From positions 153,829,920 through 153,893,919 of the forward strand of contig NC_080540.1 of the NCBI RefSeq assembly GCF_028640845.1: a stretch of DNA of 64,000 nucleotides, written 5' to 3'. Made by a program: the position numbers and the translations under genes. Source of the stretch: Ahaetulla prasina (taxonomy: Eukaryota > Chordata > Lepidosauria > Squamata > Colubridae). Below, piece after piece: positions 61,001-64,000 of this stretch. Under the pieces are notes generated by a model that was not told the origin of the DNA, did not search any database, and was given only the letters and a program-made list of their open reading frames with translations. How positions within the stretch are numbered: position 1 is the stretch's first letter; each line of letters opens with the position of its first letter.

Positions 61001-63844
61001 TGGCATAATGATGATCTTTCTTATTCCTTTGTTTTATTTTATTTTATTTTATTTTATTTATTTATTTATTATTATTTTATTTTAGTAATGATTAAGTGTC
61101 TGTCACTTAATCAATTATCTTGATTTTATATCTGTCTCTTTAACTTTAAATGGTAGTCAATTTGGCAGTTGCTATGGTAATAGGGAGTCACTATGGTAAC
61201 AGTGAGATTTGGCGGGAAATTTAAAATGGTGAGATAGGGTGGTTGAAGAAGCTTCTTTACAGGTGGCTGTAATGGCGGGAGATTCAAAAGTCAGTAGAGG
61301 CCGGGAGACTGGAGTCTCCTAGGAACTCACCAGTAGTCCTGCAGCAGTCCTGCCGATTGGGGGATAGGTTGATTAGGGTTGTTGTAAATGTTGCTGGGCT
61401 TTTATCTCCTTGGTGGGAAATTTAAAGTTTGTAGCAATGTGGGAGGGCGATGATGGAGGGCGGTGATGGCAGCGGTGCGACTCACGGTATCGGCAGCGGC
61501 AGTCCCGGGTCTGGTGGGGTGGCTTTAGTGGTTTCGGGTGTCTCCAGCCGCCTTTAATGCGGTAGCGGTGGTCTCGGGTCTGGCGGCGGCTCTGGCGGCA
61601 CAAGCGGTAGCGGCAATCCCGGGGCTGGCGGCAGCTCTGGCGGCGGCTCCGGTGGCGCTCACGGGGCTGGCGGCGGCTCCGGCGGTGGCTCCGGCGGCAC
61701 CAGTGGCAGCTGGCAGCAGCAGTCTCGGGGCTGGCAGCAGCTCCGGTGGCGGCACAAGCGGCAGCGGCAGTCTCAGGGCTGGCGGCGGCTCCGGCGGTAG
61801 CGGGCGGCTCCAGCCTCTTTCAGTCGACGGCCTCACGGCTGCGGCAGTCCAGGCTCCGGCGGTCTCCGACTCTTCGCCCACCGCCTGAGTCCTCAGCAGC
61901 CTGGAAGAACCTCGGCAGCCTCAATCCACGGCAGCCTGGAAAAACCTTCGGCTCTGGAGTATCGCCAGCAAGGAATCTTCGGGGAAACTGCTCTCCTAAG
62001 AGCTCAAAAGAGCCCTTTTACAGAGAGCATTTCTCCGGTGCAACCTTCCTGGTCGCCATCTTCCGGAAGTTTTTTATACATCCATCCATTGCTTTCAAAA
62101 TTCATAATACTAGCTAGTGTGCTTTTCCCTTGGATTACTCAGTCATGACAATATTTTTTCTCTAATGAATTATCAGAAACTAGAAAGAACAAGCCAAAAA
62201 TCTTTTCCAGTAAGCACAAGGCAGTAATTGTTGTTTCTGAAGTGGCAGTGTTAAAACCACTTTTTCCTCATCCAGATACAGTGCTACCAACACAAGGATA
62301 TGTCAGAATTGCTCACCATTGCAAGTTCTTACTTGTATCATACAATCAACAGATTGTATAAAACTATTAAAATGTGTAACCATCAAATCTGCATATTTTT
62401 GTAATTTTCTAATTAACAAATGGTTCTTCAGTTGTTTGCTTTAGTCATACTGTATATATCATTATTAGATCTTGCACATGATCAACTTTCTGTGTATGTA
62501 TGTATGAAAATTCCTGTGTTAGAGTATTGTTCAAACATGGATTTCTGAATTAAAAGCTACATATTAAAAGATATAATGAGGTATATTCAAGGATAAATGA
62601 TATTCTCCCAATGTTGCAGTTTTAATCTGCAGACAATAGCTGGCATTTAGAATTTGGCACATCTCTAAACATAAAAATTGTGGCAATTAATATAGGTCCT
62701 CCCAATTGCATAGGATAATTGGAATGGTGTGTTAGTATTAGATCAAGAACTGCCAATTCAGCATTTCTACATAGTTCTTGTTACAGATTCGAAATCAATA
62801 AACTAAAACCTATTGTTTTTCTTGCAGGTAAAGGCAGTCTCACATTGCAAGAAGCTCAGATAAAGATTTTTTCATTAGACACTTGCAATCAATATGATTG
62901 GCATGCAGGATCAGTACCAGATACTGCTTTCTGTGCTGGCTCTGAAATTGGAGGTGTTGATACCTGTCAGGTAAATAGACATAGATCTATCTCAAATCAC
63001 ACTCACTTAATATCAAGTTAGGTTTACTAAATTAACAATTTACAGATGTACTACAGCAGATAGGAAATTTCAGAAAAGAAAATTAAAATTGATGCAATTT
63101 TAGAATTTTATATGTGGGATACTTGTGAATTGAGATGAAAGATCAATTATTACTGCTTTTGCTATTTTAGAGCCCAGCCAAATAATGCTTTTGTTATAAT
63201 ATAATCAGTGAGAGTTAAGTTAATATGACTAATTTATTCTACTGATTGCAGTGCAAATAAACCGGAGGTAACTTATGAAAACAACATAATGTCTCTTCTT
63301 CAGTGGACTGCTTCTTGTAAACTAAATCTGTAAGAAAAGCAAACTATTCTCAGCCTACATTGGGCTCTACCATGGGGACAGCAGTTTCGTACTTACTCAA
63401 GGACAGGAGGAATGCACATTAATGTGGCCACGAGGAAGACCTAATTCTTAGTTCTGAGTTTGCCATGATGGAATGAGAACCCTGAATGTCACTGAAGATA
63501 TATGGCTGCTGTATATTCACTAGAAAACTAAATAACAGGAGGGATAGACTTCATGCATGCATGCTTTTAAATACTATGAATCACTACTCATTGGTATCTT
63601 TTTCATTTTTCAGGGAGATAGTGGTGGACCTCTTGTATGCTATTTATCAGATTCTAAATATTACGTTTTTGGAATCACCAGCTACGGTATTGGCTGTGGC
63701 CGACCCAAATATCCAGGAGTTTATACTAATTTGCCTAAGTACATGTTCTGGGTGAAGAGACAACTTAGCGAAACCAACACTGTGAGCATTCAGCAGTTTC
63801 CTTTGTTGCTTGTGGTATGGAGCATTTTCCAACTAATTGTATGA
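36950..63844 (+). CDS. TMPRSS12: TMPRSS12-like trypsin-type serine protease, gene 2 (five exons)
   Basis: Exons 36950-37037, 45599-45794, 51134-51399, 62828-62970 and 63614-63844 join in frame to 924 bp, 307 residues plus stop. Features in order: signal peptide, ECGIRPAV with the propeptide Cys, activation site SR-IVGG, His (LSAAHC), Asp (EGDIAVF), Ser (GDSGGP) and S1 Asp in VDTCQGDSGG. Two sequons (NHT, NGT) and a hydrophobic tail follow. Intron phases match gene 1 exactly; exons 1 and 4 are the same length, while exons 2 and 3 are 6 bp shorter each and exon 5 is 6 bp shorter. The proteins differ at roughly half of positions in exon 4, so the duplication is old, yet every catalytic residue is kept. 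About 27 kb long because of transposon-filled introns. Which copy is the strict TMPRSS12 orthologue cannot be decided here. Confidence 0.87.
37335..37800 (-). mobile_element. CR1 3' region fragment, reversed
   Basis: Starts 'tcatagaatcggaaggctgg' and continues 'cttctagttcaaccccc', the reverse of the amniote CR1 3' end, then degraded upstream CR1 sequence to about 37800. Confidence 0.65.
37825..38194. mobile_element. TIR element of the 'tagtcctcgacttatgacca' family, 370 bp
   Basis: The left end caggtagtcctcgacttatg is the near-complement of the right end (cataagtcaaggactacatg). The internal sequence repeats 'cacttaacaac' and 'ggtcataagt'-like words. Fragments of this family lie near 271, 42160, 47346, 49424, 55150 and 56300. 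A target duplication could not be fixed. Confidence 0.7.
38195..38547. other. Intron 1 of gene 2, nothing recognised
   Basis: Short AT-rich stretch with no recognised structure. Confidence 0.45.
38548..38895 (+). mobile_element. Sauria-type SINE (tRNA head, BovB-like tail)
   Basis: A tRNA-like head with A-box 'ggtggctcagtgac' and B-box region 'cagtttgaatccct', then a body with 'catgccggccacatggccac'. The tail has 'gagtcaggaacgactagcac' and ends in '(ctttac)n', as in Sauria SINEs mobilised by BovB LINEs. Nearly full length. Confidence 0.8.
38896..39515. other. Intron sequence ending in a MITE right end
   Basis: Mostly unassigned. 39480-39515 ('gtaaaccggttcagatttcg' then 'ccactg') looks like the right end of a CAGTGGCGAAATC-type MITE of the hAT-like family. 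I could not find its left end or duplication. Confidence 0.4.
39590..40300 (+). mobile_element. Old L2 LINE fragment
   Basis: Degraded L2 blocks: 'attattgcaatgttctccta' (the YCNVLL region), 'ttggtccagaatgcagtggc' (QNA region), the 'ctattcaaggtgttggttta' FKVLV region and a 3' tail near 40250. Much more diverged than the L2 at 19640. Confidence 0.55.
40320..41150 (+). mobile_element. Decayed LINE 3' end, possibly R4/Dong-like, with a repeated tail
   Basis: A broken frame at 40790-40880 reads [20 protein letters not shown] then TKYED-like residues, which resembles the C-terminal part of a vertebrate LINE I tentatively place near R4/Dong. The tail block ('gaacagctta', 'caatatctg', 'aggtggataaaaatgc') occurs at 40324-40490 and again at 41020-41115, implying two tail copies. 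Family call is weak. Confidence 0.35.
41200..42075 (-). mobile_element. Penelope-like element, 5'-truncated, between two terminal-repeat copies
   Basis: On the reverse strand, the frame around 41930-41870 reads [15 protein letters not shown], the end of the GIY-YIG endonuclease typical of Penelope-like ORFs, followed by a proline/threonine-rich C-terminus to 41324. Related terminal sequences flank it: 41345-41222 and 42070-41945 share 'aacgtcgccaaga', 'ttacacggg' and 'cccgtgaaaacct'. Each ends in a (TA)n run. A hammerhead-like core lies in the first of these (see findings). RT is missing. Confidence 0.7.
42160..42330. mobile_element. Fragment of the 'ggtcataagt' TIR family
   Basis: Words such as 'gagtgcttggctactggctt' and 'gtttatagtggtcacagtgt' match the interior of the family at 37825-38194. 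Both ends are missing. Confidence 0.4.
42335..42620 (-). mobile_element. CR1 3' region fragment, reversed
   Basis: 'gagttggaagggaccttgga' and 'ggtcatctagtcttctagac' are the reversed CR1 3' end, with a local triplication of 'cttctagaccaatc'-like words at 42375-42415. Confidence 0.6.
42621..42898. other. Nothing recognised
   Basis: AT-rich intronic stretch before the reversed L2. Confidence 0.4.
42899..45235 (-). mobile_element. L2 LINE, reversed, in intron 1 of gene 2
   Basis: It begins with a (TTTA)n tail and the reversed L2 3' motif ('cgcccttctcccgaaggact'). Read in reverse, it extends through the RT C-terminus, the RT core (near 43900) and upstream to the endonuclease end/linker at 45233-44772 ([13 protein letters not shown], then an Arg-rich region). 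It is longer than the + copy at 19640. Many indels; dead. GC-rich compared with surrounding intron. Confidence 0.8.
45236..45598. other. Intron 1 end, nothing recognised
   Basis: AT-rich sequence leading to the pyrimidine tract and acceptor 'gtgatttcatttctag' at exon 2. Confidence 0.5.
45599..45794 (+). CDS. TMPRSS12: Gene 2 exon 2 (activation site and catalytic His)
   Basis: Encodes [14 protein letters not shown], then [31 protein letters not shown] and LSAAHC with the active-site His. 196 bp, phase 1 to phase 2. The sequon NHT sits at the same place as NNS in gene 1. Confidence 0.9.
45795..46326. other. Intron 2 start, nothing recognised
   Basis: AT-rich intronic sequence without a recognised repeat. 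Confidence 0.45.
46327..46759. mobile_element. hAT-like MITE, 433 bp, 8-bp target duplication
   Basis: The ends cagggatgagctt and (complement) caggggtgggctgct form inverted repeats. Flanks 46319-46326 and 46760-46767 are both GATTAATC. The interior is GC-rich and gives spurious open frames on both strands. It ends 'gcagcccacccctg'. Confidence 0.8.
46768..47345. other. Intron 2, nothing recognised
   Basis: No repeat border or exon that I can support. Confidence 0.4.
47346..48060. mobile_element. Left end of a 'caggtagtcctc' TIR element plus C-rich interior
   Basis: 47346-47365 (acaggtagtcctcaagatat) is the left end of the family at 37825. The following 600 bp are C-rich and unrecognised; they could be the interior of a longer member, but no right end was seen. 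Confidence 0.35.
48061..48352 (-). mobile_element. CR1 3' end, reversed
   Basis: Contains 'taggacaggaatggtaggca', 'tgtgcgcttatgcacgcccc' and 'ggaatggggtgaggtcaata', the reverse complement of the CR1 3' UTR found at 6990-7070. Confidence 0.75.
48353..49423. other. Intron 2, nothing recognised
   Basis: Unassigned intron with a short CT/CA microsatellite near 49365-49400. Confidence 0.4.
49424..49640. mobile_element. Truncated 'caggtagtc' TIR element
   Basis: 'caggtagtcttcaatttaca' followed by 'cttaagtgagtcactgcagt' and 'ggttaaatgaacctgatttc' matches the left two-thirds of the family. The right end is absent. Confidence 0.55.
49660..50880 (+). mobile_element. Old L2 LINE fragment
   Basis: Degraded RT blocks: 'gttccttcagggtacaatct' (VPQGTI), a YADD-equivalent region near 49900, [10 protein letters not shown] at 49980-50010, the 'actggctttcaagaag' HWL region and the C-terminal [12 protein letters not shown] part near 50590. 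It ends near 50870 with AATAAT. Many stops; ancient copy. Confidence 0.6.
51134..51399 (+). CDS. TMPRSS12: Gene 2 exon 3 (catalytic Asp)
   Basis: Encodes [15 protein letters not shown], then [12 protein letters not shown] with the active-site Asp, [11 protein letters not shown] and [13 protein letters not shown]. 266 bp, phase 2 to phase 1, between TCCTAG and GTAAGT. Confidence 0.9.
51400..53209. other. Intron 3 start, nothing recognised
   Basis: About 1.8 kb of AT-rich intron. No exon is expected here, and I see no repeat boundary except weak 'tttacttcagttttcctttg' fragments near 53000-53150 that may be decayed TIR-element sequence. Confidence 0.5.
53738..54203. repeat. Large palindrome, arms about 230 bp, centre 53970/53971
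   Basis: The left arm (ggtggttgacctgcgcccgc, then the 'catccaagcacctcgctggc' series) reappears reverse-complemented on the right. The innermost 'cgctggcca-tg-tggccagcg' is a perfect 9-bp stem with a 2-base loop. Outer stretches match base for base over long runs with a few mismatches near the centre. Confidence 0.85.
54205..54440. repeat. Second palindrome, about 115-bp arms
   Basis: Built from the same words as the first palindrome ('gatccaagcacc', 'gcctgcctgcatccaagc', 'cgctgtccatgtggccagcg' at the centre, about 54332) with more mismatches and an indel. A third, partial unit runs to about 54620. Confidence 0.7.
54705..55120. repeat. Purine-rich (GAGAAAGATG/GAGGGAG) array
   Basis: Irregular tandem repeats of 'gagaaagatgaag', 'gatggagagaaagaggga' and 'ggagattaaggagaga' units, almost pure purine on the + strand for about 400 bp. 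Open frames across it (Lys/Glu/Arg-rich) are artefacts. Confidence 0.85.
55336..55500. repeat. Hairpin, arms about 80 bp, 2-base loop
   Basis: Centre at 55419/55420. The inner roughly 50 bp on each side pair almost perfectly ('gaacctgtcagaaatccctt' against its complement 'aagggatttctgacaggttc'). The stem continues with mismatches to the 'cataagtgtgagg' word. Confidence 0.85.
55841..56895. other. Intron 3, mostly unassigned
   Basis: 56300-56435 carries decayed 'ataaatgtgggcattggtca' and 'gctaaatgaggactacatgt' words of the TIR family at 37825. The remainder shows nothing I recognise. Confidence 0.4.
57300..58046 (-). pseudogene. CR1 ORF2 reverse transcriptase (reversed copy)
   Basis: Holds the RT core [18 protein letters not shown] and FADDVKLF (57715-57987), then frameshifts; the C-terminal YFTRRVLH- and [15 protein letters not shown] codons are near 57320-57430. 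Upstream RT motifs at 58050-58600 are in broken frames. Confidence 0.75.
58916..59460 (-). pseudogene. CR1 ORF2 endonuclease, C-terminal part (reversed copy)
   Basis: Uninterrupted equivalent of 4320-4940 without the SINE/L2 tail insertion: [34 protein letters not shown] and SDHCMIDF (the conserved SDH motif). The N-terminal endonuclease codons at 59460-59800 are split by a frame break near 59490. Confidence 0.75.
59876..60120. repeat. 12-bp minisatellite (TGGATGGCTGTT) in the CR1 linker
   Basis: About 18-20 imperfect 12-bp units. Read on the CR1 coding strand they give a QPSN/QPSK tetrapeptide repeat between ORF1 and the endonuclease. The + strand open frames rich in Trp/Gly/Leu are artefacts. 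Confidence 0.85.
60394..61006 (-). pseudogene. CR1 ORF1 (coiled-coil protein), frameshifted
   Basis: ATG at 61006 begins [16 protein letters not shown]. Residues about 20-60 contain 11-residue repeats ([11 protein letters not shown]) predicted to be coiled coil. The frame breaks at about 60810 and resumes ([14 protein letters not shown] onward) to 60394. LINE ORF1 proteins bind RNA and self-associate. No zinc knuckle was noticed. Confidence 0.7.
61440..61900. repeat. GC-rich GGCGGC/GGCTCC tandem region (CR1 5' UTR)
   Basis: Irregular repeats of 'ggcggctccggcgg' with CpG density far above the surrounding intron. Ala/Pro/Ser-rich open frames here are artefacts. It lies upstream of ORF1 in the reversed CR1 and is probably its promoter/5' UTR. 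Confidence 0.75.
62071..62827. other. Intron 3 end
   Basis: 62477-62580 is the gene 2 counterpart of 23871-23977. Otherwise AT-rich intron leading to the acceptor 'gttttt cttgcag' at 62827. Confidence 0.6.
62828..62970 (+). CDS. TMPRSS12: Gene 2 exon 4
   Basis: Encodes [37 protein letters not shown] and VDTCQ with the S1 Asp. 143 bp, phase 1 to phase 0. This exon is the one missing from the partial duplicate at 23.9 kb. Confidence 0.9.
63276..63613. other. Intron 4 3' part, duplicated at 23978-24323
   Basis: High similarity to 23978-24323, including 'tgggctctaccatggggaca' and 'tactcaaggacaggaggaat'. It ends at the acceptor 'tttttcatttttcag'. Confidence 0.8.
63614..63844 (+). CDS. TMPRSS12: Gene 2 exon 5 (catalytic Ser and C-terminal tail)
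   Basis: Begins [20 protein letters not shown], continues [20 protein letters not shown] and ends in a hydrophobic tail ([19 protein letters not shown]) before TGA. 231 bp from phase 0. It is the parent-like sequence of the relic exon at 24324-29497. Confidence 0.92.
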   Translation, partial: GDSGGPLVCYLSDSKYYVFGITSYGIGCGRPKYPGVYTNLPKYMFWVKRQLSETNTVSIQQFPLLLVVWSIFQLIV

Positions 63845-64000
63845 AGTGGCTTTTTGATATGCTATAAATATATCAGACTGCTCCTTAAATACAGTGAATC
63901 CTCGTGCAGTCTCATTATTTCTGAAAAATATTATTTAATAGTTTGTAATTTTAATTTGCTCATTGATATATTAAAGCATGTATTTTCATTTGTAATAATC
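63845..64000 (+). other. Gene 2 3' UTR (start)
   Basis: Matches 29498-29660. No AATAAA is seen before the window ends, although ATTAAA occurs near 63970, so the poly(A) site may lie beyond. Confidence 0.6.

Larger units (their letters stand above)
56896..62070 (-). mobile_element. Near full-length CR1 LINE, reversed, about 5.2 kb
   Basis: In element order (right to left): 5' end at about 62070 (cttccggaagatggcgac), GC-rich 5' UTR, ORF1 (ATG at 61006), a Pro/Ser/Gln minisatellite linker, ORF2 with endonuclease (59449-58916) and RT (57990-57300 in pieces), CR1 3' UTR and a (AAAT)n tail at 56896-56918. Several frame breaks; little divergence from the + copy at 3915. It occupies much of intron 3 of gene 2 in antisense orientation. 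Confidence 0.85.

Noticed and set aside
61373..61900. Ala/Pro/Ser-rich open frames on both strands
   Set aside because: GC-rich tandem region at the CR1 5' end; codon content reflects repeats, not a gene.
1..64000. CRISPR arrays, operons, phage or bacterial defence systems
   Set aside because: All tandem repeats seen are microsatellites, minisatellites or transposon parts; genes are intron-containing and vertebrate in type.

Overview
The window is vertebrate nuclear DNA, most probably from a snake (advanced/colubroid type). The evidence is spliced exons with GT/AG borders, and a repeat load typical of squamates: CR1 and L2 LINEs, a BovB-tailed Sauria-type SINE, tRNA-derived SINEs with L2-like tails, hAT-like MITEs, a Penelope-like element, Ty3/gypsy LTR elements, and (AATAG)n arrays sitting on the 3' end of a CR1/L3-group LINE. 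That last association is one I recall as characteristic of snakes. All host coding sequence I can support is on the + strand.

Two complete five-exon genes encode trypsin-like serine proteases closest to TMPRSS12 by my recollection of the family. Gene 1 (exons at 12021, 14382, 17387, 18828 and 22017; ends 22253) predicts 313 residues. Gene 2 (exons at 36950, 45599, 51134, 62828 and 63614; ends 63844) predicts 307 residues. Both keep a signal peptide, the R-IVGG activation site, the His/Asp/Ser triad, Asp at the S1 position (trypsin-like specificity) and a hydrophobic C-terminal tail. Exon 1 (88 bp) and exon 4 (143 bp) have the same length in both genes, and all intron phases agree. Between them lies a third, dead fragment: a copy of the 3' end of gene 2 (intron sequence plus exon 5) at 23871-29720. 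It has an in-frame stop and was hit by a TA-flanked MITE and then, 6 bp past its TA duplication, by a gypsy LTR retrotransposon.

Layout. 1-11.7 kb: intergenic repeats (CR1/L3-group and CR1 LINEs, L2, MITEs, a decayed retroviral pol fragment, SINEs, an L1 3' end). 11.7-22.4 kb: gene 1, with a (GAA)35 tract just upstream and an L2 LINE in intron 4. 22.7-36.5 kb: an old CR1, the exon-5 relic, and two gypsy elements in opposite orientation, each with indistinguishable LTRs and a 5-bp target duplication. 36.7-64 kb: gene 2, whose long introns hold a Sauria SINE, a Penelope-like element with a hammerhead-like motif, an L2, a hAT-like MITE, a 2.6-kb TIR element with a large palindromic core, and a nearly full-length CR1 with ORF1 and ORF2 remnants.

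The most unusual items are the tandem TMPRSS12-like pair with its relic, the 53218-55832 TIR element built from GC-rich fold-back palindromes and purine arrays, and the inverted pair of young gypsy elements. Nothing resembles a prokaryotic system, CRISPR array or operon. Frame breaks in transposon ORFs could partly be assembly indels, and I could not run any database search.
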